NCBI RefSeq assembly: GCF_001884235.1
Contig: NZ_MAOI01000020.1
Location: 84,761-148,760 of the forward strand
Direction: 5' to 3'
Length of the DNA: 64,000 nt
Source: Bacillus paramycoides
GTDB taxonomy: Bacteria; Bacillota; Bacilli; Bacillales; Bacillaceae_G
Position numbers and translations under genes: made by a program. This document shows positions 9,140 to 16,806 of the stretch, in pieces. How positions within the stretch are numbered: position 1 is the first letter of the stretch; each line of letters starts with the position of its first letter. Under the pieces are notes generated by a model. It had not been told where the DNA came from, made no database searches, and saw nothing but the letters and a program-made list of their open reading frames with translations.

Positions 9140-9292
9140 ATGGGATATGGCGGTAAGGGTGATAGTGGTGATAGTGGCGGCGGTGAAGATGGCAAAGATG
9201 GTAAGAGCGGTGGTAGCGGATTTATATTACTCATTGTGCTCTTTATCGTATTAATCATAATTGGAGCCAGCTATAGCGGACTTGGTTTCTAA
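9140..9292 (+). CDS. YjcZ-family sporulation peptide
   Basis: 50 residues. A glycine/aspartate-rich N-terminus (GYGGKGDSGDSGGG...) leads to the hydrophobic end FILLIVLFIVLIIIGASYSG, which is the hallmark of YjcZ-family small sporulation proteins. The N-terminal spacer is longer than the usual YG-rich one. AAGGGG ribosome site, ATG at 9140. Expected in the forespore or spore membrane; role unknown. Confidence 0.75.
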   Translation: MGYGGKGDSGDSGGGEDGKDGKSGGSGFILLIVLFIVLIIIGASYSGLGF

Positions 9293-9326
9293 GAAAAGAC
9301 ACAATTCAGTTAGTTATAACAACAAA

Positions 9327-9370
9327 AAAGAAGGCATCCTAAATTACACATTTAAGGTGCCTTCTTTTTG
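9327..9370. terminator. Terminator between yjcZ-like gene and ecsC
   Basis: AAGAAGGCA..CCTAAAT pairs with ATTTAAGG..TGCCTTCTT, followed by T on the plus strand and A/T on the minus strand; serves both converging transcripts. Confidence 0.75.
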
Positions 9371-9379
9371 TAAAGCAAA

Positions 9380-10087
9380 TCAATTCCTATTAATCAACCG
9401 CATACGATAACAATTCACCGTCACTTCCCCAAGCCTTTGCAATAATTGATAATTTGCATATGCTCCGACTGGGGCACCGATGATTGGAACGAGCTGGAGC
9501 ATTTTTGCTAAATCAATATAGTCTCGGTACTCTGTTTGGAACCTTTCCCAGTCCATATGATTTTCTTCTTCTGTATCCCACGTTTCAATAGCTTTCCATA
9601 TTTCTTTTCTATGATCATCACTAGAAAAAGCAAGTTGGAAAACGTGAAGAATAAAAAGGCGTTCTTCTTTTTTACTCGTATCAAATCCGTACAATGTTGC
9701 CGCATCAAATAAAAACTTAATTTTAATGCTGAGGAGTAGCGGAAAATCAGCAAGGCCAAGGAGAATACCACCTGCTCCTGTTCCTGCCCCTTCTGCCGCT
9801 GCGACTTTTTTATATTCATCTAATTTTTTACGTACTTCATCGTCTCGTCTTTGCAGTGACCAGTTCGTTTCTTTTAGCTTCGGTTTTATGAAGTTTGATC
9901 CAGCACTAATTGTTTGTACCATCATCCGAATCGTTTCTGTTAGTACCTTTTGCACTTTCGCGGGCACTAGCTGTTGTACTTTCACCTGCACTTTTTTAGA
10001 GAACCGTGTCATCATAGAAGAATCTTTCATGAATGTAGCTTTCCACTGCTCCAATTCTTTTATAACCTTCTCTTCATATGTAATCAT
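9380..10087 (-). CDS. ecsC: EcsC family protein
   Basis: 235 residues, last gene of the ecsABC operon, 13 bases after ecsB. The family core includes GAGTGAGGILLGLADFPLLLSIKIKFLFD (glycine-rich then hydrophobic, about residues 99-127) and a C-terminal VPIIGAPVGAYANYQLLQRLG. EcsC was originally linked to the Ecs transporter that affects secretion, competence and sporulation in B. subtilis, but its own biochemical role is unclear. Confidence 0.9.
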   Translation of the reverse strand: MITYEEKVIKELEQWKATFMKDSSMMTRFSKKVQVKVQQLVPAKVQKVLTETIRMMVQTISAGSNFIKPKLKETNWSLQRRDDEVRKKLDEYKKVAAAEGAGTGAGGILLGLADFPLLLSIKIKFLFDAATLYGFDTSKKEERLFILHVFQLAFSSDDHRKEIWKAIETWDTEEENHMDWERFQTEYRDYIDLAKMLQLVPIIGAPVGAYANYQLLQRLGEVTVNCYRMRLINRN

Positions 10088-10100
10088 AGGTTCATTCCTT

Positions 10101-11312
10101 TCAGTTTAAACGCTCAATGCGTTTCGCCCCGTACTGGTAAACGAAACCGATACTAAATAATATGCTTACGACAAATAAAATGACTGTCATCATGAAATCT
10201 TTCGTCGCAAGTGCAAATGTAATTGTAAATACACCGCTACCAATGATGAGAATCGCATTTAATAAAGTAAGAAAATCTTTCTTCTTCTCCTCTACCCCTA
10301 CTGGATATAAATCAAGCCAAATTTTCATGCGGTGATGTTTCCAAAGAGTTAATAGCTGGTAACCGATTAAGTATAAGAAAACAAGACTTACGATAAAGCG
10401 TCCATATAAAAATGGAATAAAGTAAAGAATGACTCCTCCAAGAACGAGTAAGCGCATATATAATCCGAAATAGTTACCTGATCTTAAAAACGTTCTCGTA
10501 TATAAGTATAAATATGTACGTTTCTCACCGATTATCGAAAGAATGAAATCAAGCCATTTTCGGCGTGATACTCTCTCTTTTAATGCTGGTACATCAACGA
10601 ACATATTCGCGATGCGGTATAATAGCATCATTTTTTTACCTTCTTCAGAAATTAAATACTCCCAGTTCAGCGGCTTTCCTTTTACCTTTTGATGCATAAC
10701 AGCAAGGTATAGCACCATTAAAAAGAGGATTACGCCGATAAAAATGATTGAAGTACGTTCTATAAGGAAGTACACGAATAAGCCGTTTAAGATAAAACGA
10801 ACGAACCAATCTGCTTTTTGAACAGTTTGATCTGTTAAAAATGATTTTTCCCACGCTACGAATAAATTCCACACTTTTACAATGACAAACGCGATTACAA
10901 TCCATATGTAAGCCGCTCCTGTTTGCTTCATTTGCTGGAAGTATAACGGGGCAAGCGCAGCTGCTACGATTGCGATTATGTATAACTGAATCATAAACGT
11001 AAAGAGAAATGCCTTTGTAAAATAAGGCTTTAACTTTTCTTCAACTGGTAGCAAATAAACGAGATCTGCTTCTTTTAATAACGTTTGTATGGATCCGGCT
11101 GTTAATACGAGGCCAAGTAAGACTGCCATAACGATTGCCGTAGGAAACGAAGGTGTTAACGTTTGTAACCATTGCTGGTAATAATACGCTCCTGCACCGA
11201 TGATAAATACGAAAATAAATTTCAAATGATCGTTAAATACGTATTTACTATATGTACGAACTTCTTTTAGAAAGTGCCGGAATCGTTCTTTCCATAACGC
11301 TGTGCTATTCAT
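10101..11312 (-). CDS. ecsB: ABC transporter permease EcsB
   Basis: 403 residues with multiple hydrophobic segments, matching EcsB in length. Membrane part of the EcsAB transporter, needed in B. subtilis for normal protein secretion and intramembrane proteolysis by RasP. The ATG overlaps the end of ecsA by eight bases. Segment EYLISEEGKKMMLLYRIANMFVDVP (about residues 218-242) is a conserved cytoplasmic stretch of the family. Confidence 0.9.
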   Translation of the reverse strand: MNSTALWKERFRHFLKEVRTYSKYVFNDHLKFIFVFIIGAGAYYYQQWLQTLTPSFPTAIVMAVLLGLVLTAGSIQTLLKEADLVYLLPVEEKLKPYFTKAFLFTFMIQLYIIAIVAAALAPLYFQQMKQTGAAYIWIVIAFVIVKVWNLFVAWEKSFLTDQTVQKADWFVRFILNGLFVYFLIERTSIIFIGVILFLMVLYLAVMHQKVKGKPLNWEYLISEEGKKMMLLYRIANMFVDVPALKERVSRRKWLDFILSIIGEKRTYLYLYTRTFLRSGNYFGLYMRLLVLGGVILYFIPFLYGRFIVSLVFLYLIGYQLLTLWKHHRMKIWLDLYPVGVEEKKKDFLTLLNAILIIGSGVFTITFALATKDFMMTVILFVVSILFSIGFVYQYGAKRIERLN

Positions 11313-12048
11313 AATCTTCTTCCTTTGTTAACGCAATGTAAATATCATCTAACGTTGCACCAGGCATGTTAAATTGTGATTGCAGTTCAGATAACGTTCC
11401 CTTCGCTCTTACTTCACCTTGATGCAAAATAATGAACGAATCACAATAGCGCTCTGCTGTCGCTAAAATATGTGTACTCATTAATATGCCTGCACCGCTC
11501 TTTTTCATTTGATCCATCATTTGAAGAAGTGATTGAATCGCTAAAGGATCAAGCCCAACGAAAGGTTCGTCCACAATGTAAAGAGATGGTTCAACGAGAA
11601 ATGCACTCATAATCATTACTTTTTGTTTCATCCCTTTTGAGAAATGAGACGGAAACCATTTCAAACGATTTTTCATGCGAAACTCTTGTAATAGTTGTCC
11701 TACGCGTTCTTCATATTGTTTTTCATCTACACCGTACGCCATCGCTGTTAATTTCAAATGTTCTTCTAACGTTAACTCATCATATAATACTGGCGTTTCT
11801 GGAATGAAGGAGAAACTAGAACGGTACGCTGTCATATCATCACGTATTGTTTTCCCGTTAATTGTGACAGTTCCTTTTTTCGGTTCCATTAAACCGATGA
11901 TATGTTTAATTGTCGTACTTTTACCAGCTCCATTTAAACCGATTAAGCCAACAAGTTCGCCTTTATTAACAGAGAACGAAACATTTTGCAGTACAGGTCG
12001 TTTCGTATATCCTCCTGTAACATTTTCTACACGCAATAACTCGCTCAT
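11305..12048 (-). CDS. ecsA: ABC transporter ATP-binding protein EcsA
   Basis: 247-residue ATPase. Walker A GLNGAGKSTT (residues about 37-46), signature FSKGMKQKVMI (about 138-148), Walker B LYIVDEPFVGLDP and the switch histidine in STHIL. It energises EcsB. First gene of ecsABC, divergent from hit as in B. subtilis. Loss of Ecs in B. subtilis lowers secretion, competence and sporulation. Confidence 0.92.
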   Translation of the reverse strand: MSELLRVENVTGGYTKRPVLQNVSFSVNKGELVGLIGLNGAGKSTTIKHIIGLMEPKKGTVTINGKTIRDDMTAYRSSFSFIPETPVLYDELTLEEHLKLTAMAYGVDEKQYEERVGQLLQEFRMKNRLKWFPSHFSKGMKQKVMIMSAFLVEPSLYIVDEPFVGLDPLAIQSLLQMMDQMKKSGAGILMSTHILATAERYCDSFIILHQGEVRAKGTLSELQSQFNMPGATLDDIYIALTKEEDYE

Positions 12049-12270
12049 ACGACACCACTTTCTTCATTTATATTCATTCTCTTTTCTAAGAAATGTATAT
12101 ATTCATCTTACCAAAAATCATCGTGCACTACATAGTATCGATGTTTTCAAAAAAAAATAAATTTCTTGGCATATATTTTTACGAAAGCGGACATCATAAT
12201 TAGTGAAGAAGGAACACATTGAAAAAGCAACCACCAATTGATGAGTATAACAACATAGTGAAGTCATCAT

Positions 12271-12490
12271 GAAATGGGGTGTCCATGTTGGACAAAGAAA
12301 TTTACACATAACCAGATCATTTGTTTCATTTTCGAAACGGGGTGTCTCCGAAAGAGCATATACTGTTTTAAAAAATAAACAATTTCATTTTAAAAAAGAT
12401 TGCAATATCATTTCACTTGAAAATGGGGTGTCTACGGCAGAAACTTTAGCCGATTTACCATGCATTTCTTAAATAAATGAGGTGTCTGCG
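12271..12490 (+). repeat. Four-copy hairpin + GGGGTGTC motif between ecsA and hit
   Basis: The 580-base gap between ecsA and hit holds four copies of GAAATGGGGTGTCtnCG (core at 12276, 12339, 12425 and 12479). Each has a short self-complementary CATTTC..GAAATG or GTTTC..GAAAC just 5' of the G run. The series ends about 45 bases before a strong terminator. No reading frame runs through all copies, so a structured RNA or a set of protein-binding sites is more likely than a peptide gene. 12049-12270 shows nothing else beyond the ecsA promoter region. Confidence 0.5.
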
Positions 12491-12531
12491 AACCGTAAAT
12501 TATAAAAAATGCTTTTTCAATCCCTCTTCAG

Positions 12532-12565
12532 AAAACAGGAAGCTGAGTCAGCTTCCTGTTTTTCG
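12532..12565 (+). terminator. Strong terminator upstream of hit
   Basis: AAAACAGGAAGCT / AGCTTCCTGTTTTT with a five-base loop. No coding gene precedes it on the plus strand, so it implies a non-coding transcript from the motif region. Confidence 0.75.
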
Positions 12566-12568
12566 TGT

Positions 12569-12596
12569 TTGTTCTCCTATGTAATTATGGTAAAAT
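12569..12596 (+). promoter_or_regulatory. SigA-type promoter for hit
   Basis: TTGTTC, 16-base spacer, TAAAAT at 12591-12596; about 30 bases before the hit start. Confidence 0.5.
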
Positions 12597-12627
12597 ACGG
12601 CTAAGGCTATTTGAAAGGATGAGATCG

Positions 12628-13062
12628 ATGAATCATACAGCGGACAATTGTATTTTTTGTAAAATCATTGACGGGCAAATCCCTTGCTCAAAAGTATACG
12701 AAGATGAGCATGTACTTGCATTTTTAGATATTAGTCAAGTAACAAAAGGACATACTCTTGTTATTCCAAAAGTACACAAACAAGACATTTTTGCGTTAAC
12801 GCCAGAAATCGCATCACATATTTTTGCTGTCGTTCCAAAAATCGCAAATGCAATGAAAGCAGAATTTAATCCAGTTGGCTTTAACCTACTTAACAATAAC
12901 GGTGAAAAAGCTGGACAAACTGTATTCCACTTCCACCTTCATTTAATTCCACGCTACGGTGAAAACGATGGTTTCGGTGCTGTTTGGAAATCACACCAAA
13001 ATGAATACACAATGGAAAATTTACAAAACATCGCAAGCACAATTGCAAATAGTGTGAAATAG
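12628..13062 (+). CDS. hit: HIT family protein (histidine triad nucleotide hydrolase)
   Basis: 144 residues starting at ATG 12628 with GAAAGGATG upstream. N-terminal CIFCKII with two cysteines of the HINT zinc site, central FLDISQVTKGHTLVIPK, and the histidine triad HFHLHLIPR (about residues 97-105) that forms the nucleotidyl-binding active site. Expected to hydrolyse AMP- or other nucleotide-phosphoramidate substrates in the cytoplasm. Synteny with ecsABC supports the B. subtilis hit assignment. Confidence 0.92.
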   Translation: MNHTADNCIFCKIIDGQIPCSKVYEDEHVLAFLDISQVTKGHTLVIPKVHKQDIFALTPEIASHIFAVVPKIANAMKAEFNPVGFNLLNNNGEKAGQTVFHFHLHLIPRYGENDGFGAVWKSHQNEYTMENLQNIASTIANSVK

Positions 13063-13067
13063 TGCCA

Positions 13068-13202
13068 CTATAAAAAGACGTAAAACATAACTGTACATAA
13101 CAAGCTAATTCCTCCGAAAGAAATATATTGCATAGCTTGTTTCTTCATCCAAAATGCCGGAGGATATAACCTTTTCTGTTTTACGAAAAAAAGTAAATGC
13201 AT
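13068..13202 (-). CDS. Small membrane protein, start uncertain (possibly frameshifted)
   Basis: From ATG 13202 the frame gives 44 residues: LLFFVKQKRLYPPAFWMKK and a hydrophobic QYISFGGISLLCTVMFYVFL end. The frame continues upstream for 13 more hydrophobic residues (IFIVILFFLVRA) without any start codon. A perfect AAGGAGG lies at about 13255-13261 in another frame. This suggests a small gene of about 60 codons whose start was lost by a base change near 13225-13245. It is tail-to-tail with hit, five bases apart. Confidence 0.35.
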   Translation of the reverse strand: MHLLFFVKQKRLYPPAFWMKKQAMQYISFGGISLLCTVMFYVFL

Positions 13203-13326
13203 AGCACGTACAAGGAAGAAAAGAATTACGATAAAAATAAATTATCGCTAATAACCTCCTTGTCTTAAGCATATGCACACTTTTATACATCATGAATACG
13301 AACGAAAAATAAGGAGGTTTCCTTTT

Positions 13327-13689
13327 ATGTCAAAAGCTAAATCCTTTATTACAGGTGTAATTTGCGGCGGAGCAGTTGCTGGACTAGCCGTTCTTTTCTC
13401 AACTCCTTCTTCTGGTAAAGATATGCGCGGTAAGCTGAAAGAAAAAGGAACTGATATTAAAAAGACTTTAGCTGATATTACAGCTGATACAAAGTTATTA
13501 AAGCGTCAAATCATTGAAACTGCTTCAGAAGGTAAAGAAGTATTTCAAGAGCTAAAAGATGATATGCACGACACTCTTTCTAACTGGAGACAAGATATTT
13601 CTCAAAATAAGCGTCATATTGAACAAGAAATTTTAGACATTCAAAAGTCAATTGAGAAACTACAAGATGCTGTTCCAGAAAAAGCGTAA
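13327..13689 (+). CDS. yhaH: YtxH-domain protein YhaH
   Basis: 120 residues from ATG 13327 (AGGAGG upstream). An N-terminal glycine/alanine-rich membrane segment (FITGVICGGAVAGLAVLF) is followed by TPSSGKDMRGKLKEKG, the YtxH signature, and then a long charged coiled-coil-like helix. Family members are general-stress or envelope proteins of unknown function. Position between hit and hpr matches yhaH of B. subtilis. Confidence 0.85.
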   Translation: MSKAKSFITGVICGGAVAGLAVLFSTPSSGKDMRGKLKEKGTDIKKTLADITADTKLLKRQIIETASEGKEVFQELKDDMHDTLSNWRQDISQNKRHIEQEILDIQKSIEKLQDAVPEKA

Positions 13690-13747
13690 ACATATTCACG
13701 CTTAGTTTTTTGCATATAACAAATATTTTTCATACGAATTGACCTTA

Positions 13748-13780
13748 ACACGGCATATCACATAGATATGCCGTGTTTTT
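13748..13780 (+). terminator. Terminator of yhaH
   Basis: ACACGGCATAT / ATATGCCGTGT with a seven-base loop and five T. Confidence 0.85.
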
Positions 13781-13920
13781 ATGCATTTACAATATATGTT
13801 ATCCCTTAACATGTACAGACAACACATGTATTCTCGACTCATAAAACGTTTCCATAGATATGCATGATTTGTATAGAATGTCATTTTTCCGAAAAATTTT
13901 CACAATTCTCACAAAAAGAC

Positions 13921-13949
13921 TTTATTAATTTTTATTTTACTGGCATAAT
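13921..13949 (+). promoter_or_regulatory. Promoter for hpr
   Basis: TTTATT, 17 bases, CATAAT with a TG one base before it (extended -10). Transcript would start about 30 bases upstream of the hpr ATG. Confidence 0.5.
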
Positions 13950-13987
13950 AGATAGTAATGAAAAAGAATGTTAAAGTGGGTGAGTAA

Positions 13988-14545
13988 ATGAAAAGTGGAG
14001 AAAAAGATTACTCGGTAAAAGAAGCAATGATTTTCAGCCAACGCATTGCTCAATTATCGAAAGCGTTATGGAAATGTGTAGAGAAAGATTGGCAACAGTG
14101 GATTAAACCTTACGATTTAAACATTAATGAACACCATATTTTATCAATCGCTTATCATTTAAAAGGGGCTTCTATTTCTGAAATTGCTAAGTTTGGAGTT
14201 ATGCACGTATCAACGGCGTTTAACTTCTCTAAAAAGCTAGAAGAACGCGGCTATCTTGTATTTTCTAAAAAAGAAGATGATAAACGAAATACGTACATTG
14301 AAATTACAGACAAAGGGGAAGAATTACTACTTCGCTTAATGGAGGAGTATGAACCTGAAAATAATTCTGTATTTAATGGGGCACTTGCTCTTCGTAATTT
14401 TTATGGTAAGTTCCCAGAAAATATCGAACTTATTGCGATCCTGCGCAATATTTACGGACAAGACTTCATCGATATTTTTGAGAAATCATTAGACAATATT
14501 GAGGAGAACTTTACGGAGTCCGATCAAAAATTAGTTAAGAAATAA
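13988..14545 (+). CDS. hpr: MarR-type transition-state regulator Hpr (ScoC)
   Basis: 185 residues, near the 203 of B. subtilis Hpr. Winged-helix region: [47 protein letters not shown] (about residues 44-90), then the wing [14 protein letters not shown]. Hpr binds DNA as a dimer and represses extracellular protease, sporulation and peptide-transport genes in the transition state. Neighbours yhaH and yhaI match B. subtilis. In this organism it may influence the secreted protease InhA encoded in the same window, but that is inference. Confidence 0.92.
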   Translation: MKSGEKDYSVKEAMIFSQRIAQLSKALWKCVEKDWQQWIKPYDLNINEHHILSIAYHLKGASISEIAKFGVMHVSTAFNFSKKLEERGYLVFSKKEDDKRNTYIEITDKGEELLLRLMEEYEPENNSVFNGALALRNFYGKFPENIELIAILRNIYGQDFIDIFEKSLDNIEENFTESDQKLVKK

Positions 14546-14550
14546 TCTAT

Positions 14551-14886
14551 TTATCCTTTCGCAATCATGCCTAAGAATTCATTCATAAGTGGCACAAATA
14601 AGCCTTGTTTTGCTAGCGCTTCCGCAGTTTCGTTTACTTCGAGCTGATGTGGAAGCGCTTTTTCAAATTGATCTAACAGCGCATCGAACAATAGAAGGCC
14701 TTCTGCTTTCTCCGTTACGTATTGTTCGTTCAGCTTTTCACAAAGATTTAGTATACGTTCAATATCTTTTTTACGAGCTTTTTTCTTTATGATTAAAGAA
14801 TAAAATGGACACTTTTCTTCATCAATCATTTTAAATAGTAGATCTACGTAATATTCAGCTTGTTCTAGTCTTCTTACAACGTCCAT
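14551..14886 (-). CDS. yhaI: DUF1878 family protein YhaI
   Basis: 111 residues, all-helical and charged; conserved start VVRRLEQAEYYVDLLFKMIDEEKCPFYSLIIKKK typical of DUF1878. Converges on hpr with a five-base gap, as in B. subtilis. Cytoplasmic; function unknown. Confidence 0.85.
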   Translation of the reverse strand: MDVVRRLEQAEYYVDLLFKMIDEEKCPFYSLIIKKKARKKDIERILNLCEKLNEQYVTEKAEGLLLFDALLDQFEKALPHQLEVNETAEALAKQGLFVPLMNEFLGMIAKG

Positions 14887-15004
14887 TTTCTCCCTCGCTT
14901 TCTAACACAAAGTCTTCTATTTCTGAATTTTGTAACACGAACAAAATATCGTATGATACAATATATAAAGTATATGTATTTTAGCCAAAAGGAGGTCTCG
15001 CCTC

Positions 15005-15199
15005 ATGACTCTTATAACCGTTGTTTTTGTCGCATTCGCACTTCTTGTTATATTTTACACGAATTTCATGACACATACACTGTGCGAGCGAAAACAAATA
15101 TCTGCGAGCCGCCAGCCCGGTGTCTTTCGAGTTATTAATGTATGTATTACCATTCTATTAATTTCTAGTTATATAGAAATTATATTTCATGGAAAGTGA
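15005..15199 (+). CDS. Small two-helix membrane protein
   Basis: 64 residues with an excellent AAAAGGAGGTC ribosome site seven bases before ATG 15005. Two hydrophobic segments (residues 2-19 and 42-58) around a loop with CERKQISASRQPG. It sits where B. subtilis carries other yha genes between yhaI and prsA, but I do not recognise it. Confidence 0.65.
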   Translation: MTLITVVFVAFALLVIFYTNFMTHTLCERKQISASRQPGVFRVINVCITILLISSYIEIIFHGK

Positions 15200-15227
15200 G
15201 GAAGGAAAGCCCCTTCCTCATTTTTTT
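15197..15227 (+). terminator. Terminator
   Basis: TGAGGAAGG / CCTTCCTCA with a six-base loop and seven T. It overlaps the stop codon of the small membrane protein gene. Confidence 0.85.
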
Positions 15228-15230
15228 CCT

Positions 15231-15302
15231 CTATAAACAAATTATACCTATAATAACTAATAAAATAAACAGTACAAGTAATAAAATAAGTATTGAATTC
15301 AT
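15231..15302 (-). CDS. 23-residue hydrophobic peptide, YjcZ-like
   Basis: ATG at 15302 preceded by an AGGAGGGGATGGGGG ribosome site gives 23 residues, MNSILILLLVLFILLVIIGIICL. The LxLFILLVIIG core resembles the C-terminus of YjcZ-family sporulation peptides and of the 9140-9292 product. Too short for ordinary gene finders. It would be a single membrane helix. 15303-15440 shows nothing else clear. Confidence 0.5.
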   Translation of the reverse strand: MNSILILLLVLFILLVIIGIICL

Positions 15303-15479
15303 CCCCCATCCCCTCCTCTTTTCTGTATATGCGACATGCGCCCAATATGGTACCCTTTCAAAATCTGACACTCACTGGTTAAATTTTCTTTATCAATAGG
15401 AAAACAAGTCGAAATATGATATATTAAATTTTGTACATATTGCTTATACTATGAAATAAACGACACGCATCTAAACTTT

Positions 15480-15590
15480 ATCTCCAAGCCTCGGTAAGCC
15501 CTGTTAAGCGTGCTTTTACATATTAAAAAGCAAAGACATCAGTGAGACTTAATCGGGCTCTTATGAACGAACATAACCTATCATAAGGCG
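15480..15590 (+). ncRNA. Structured 5' leader of prsA
   Basis: The roughly 190 bases before prsA fold on paper into a long interrupted hairpin: AGCCC (15497) with GGGCT (15555), TTAAG (15504) with CTTAA (15548), TGCTTTT (15511) with AAAAGCA (15526). It is followed by a second hairpin CTTATGA (15560) / TCATAAG (15581). All pairings are nested. No terminator or ribosome-site sequestering helix is obvious and no riboswitch class was recognised. A possible -10 (TATACT) is at 15445. Confidence 0.5.
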
Positions 15591-15646
15591 TTTCTTCATT
15601 AGTGCGGGATAAATTAAAAATACATAATAGTAGGAGTGTTTATTGA

Positions 15647-16507
15647 ATGAAGAAAGCTATGCTTGCCTTAGCCGCAACAAGTGTAATCGCATTATCAGCA
15701 TGTGGAACATCATCATCAGACAAAATTGTTACATCTAAAGCTGGTGACATCACTAAAGAAGAGTTTTACAATCAAATGAAGACACAAGCTGGTAAACAAG
15801 TACTAAATAACATGGTTATGGAAAAAGTACTTATTAAAAACTACAAAGTTGACGACAAAGAAGTAGATAAAAAGTACGATGAAATGAAAAAACAATACGG
15901 TGATCAATTCGATACACTATTAAAACAACAAGGTATTAAAGAAGAAACTTTAAAAAGCGGTGTTCGTGCTTCATTAGCTCAAGAAAAAGCTGTTGAAAAA
16001 ACAATCACTGATAAAGAAGTAAAAGACAACTACAAGCCTGAAATTAAAGCAAGCCACATTCTTGTAAAAGATGAAGCTACTGCGAAAAAGGTTAAAGACG
16101 AGCTTGCACAAGGTAAATCTTTCGAAGAGTTAGCGAAACAATACTCTGAAGATACTGGTTCAAAAGAAAAAGGCGGAGACCTTGGCTACTTTACAGCTGG
16201 TAAAATGGTTAAAGAATTCGAAGATGCTGCTTATAAGCTGAAGAAAGATGAAATCAGCGAACCTGTAAAATCACAATTCGGTTACCATATCATTAAAGTA
16301 ACAGACATTAAAGAACAAAAACCATTTGATGAAGTAAAAGGCGACATCAAAAAAGATCTTGTTCAGAAGAAAATGCAAGATGGACAATTTATGAACGATC
16401 TTATGATGAAAGAAATCAAATCTGCTGACGTAAAAGTTGACGATAAAGATTTAAAAAATCTTTTCGAAGAACCAAAAGCTGACGCTAAAAAAGACGAAAA
16501 GAAATAA
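15647..16507 (+). CDS. prsA: Extracellular folding lipoprotein PrsA (parvulin peptidyl-prolyl isomerase)
   Basis: 286 residues. Lipoprotein signal with lipobox LSAC (Cys 19). N-terminal helical domain, then a parvulin domain (about residues 130-225): [54 protein letters not shown]. Lysine-rich C-terminal helix. Anchored outside the membrane, it helps secreted proteins fold after translocation. Synteny after hpr/yhaI supports the name. The Bacillus group has several PrsA paralogues; which one this is cannot be settled here. Confidence 0.93.
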   Translation: MKKAMLALAATSVIALSACGTSSSDKIVTSKAGDITKEEFYNQMKTQAGKQVLNNMVMEKVLIKNYKVDDKEVDKKYDEMKKQYGDQFDTLLKQQGIKEETLKSGVRASLAQEKAVEKTITDKEVKDNYKPEIKASHILVKDEATAKKVKDELAQGKSFEELAKQYSEDTGSKEKGGDLGYFTAGKMVKEFEDAAYKLKKDEISEPVKSQFGYHIIKVTDIKEQKPFDEVKGDIKKDLVQKKMQDGQFMNDLMMKEIKSADVKVDDKDLKNLFEEPKADAKKDEKK

Positions 16508-16509
16508 TG

Positions 16510-16537
16510 AAAAGCTCGGGCTAAGCCCGAGCTTTTT
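16510..16537 (+). terminator. Terminator of prsA
   Basis: AAAGCTCGGGCT / AGCCCGAGCTTT plus T run; near-perfect stem. Confidence 0.9.
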
Positions 16538-16596
16538 TGTATTACCTTTGCGGTAACTGAAATTATACCGGCGATTTTTCGAATATATGATTACAA
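16538..16596. repeat. Intergenic repeat, copy 2
   Basis: Shares tgaaattata....cgatttttcgaatatat with 1762-1794 and the same preceding GCGGTA motif. See copy 1. Confidence 0.4.
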
Positions 16597-16604
16597 TCCC
16601 CTCT

Positions 16605-16737
16605 TAAAAAACAAAAAACCTCGATTCCATCACATACGGAACCAAGGTTTATCTCATTATCATTGATTAAATTAAAAAACTATGGTAAATTAGTACAGAA
16701 ACGCATTCATTAAAAATAAAAGAATGTATTTATCCGT
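16605..16737 (-). ncRNA. Candidate small RNA upstream of and divergent from helD
   Basis: A promoter at 16772-16744 (minus) points at this stretch, which ends in a terminator: AAACCT..GGTTCC pairing with GGAATC..AGGTTT (16650-16614), then TTTTTGTTTTTT. The roughly 130-base transcript contains no reading frame longer than six codons with a ribosome site. It lies between prsA and helD. Length and layout suit a trans-acting small RNA; no known family was recognised. Confidence 0.5.
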
Positions 16738-16743
16738 ATCTTA

Positions 16744-16772
16744 ATTGTATACCAAAAAATATCTTCAGTCAA
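16744..16772 (-). promoter_or_regulatory. SigA promoter for the candidate small RNA
   Basis: On the minus strand TTGACT, exactly 17 bases, TACAAT. This is one of the best SigA matches in the window and no minus-strand protein gene lies downstream of it before prsA. Confidence 0.65.
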
Positions 16773-16806
16773 CCTCTATTTTTCACTTTTAAAGGAGTGC
16801 TTACGT

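Noticed and set aside
12269-12472. 67-codon frame over the repeated motif upstream of hit
   Set aside because: The third and fourth motif copies are in different frames and no ribosome site precedes the ATG, so the repeat is not protein-driven.
15440-15646. T-box or known metabolite riboswitch before prsA
   Set aside because: No T-box sequence, no terminator/antiterminator pair and no recognisable SAM, TPP, purine, lysine or glycine core was found.
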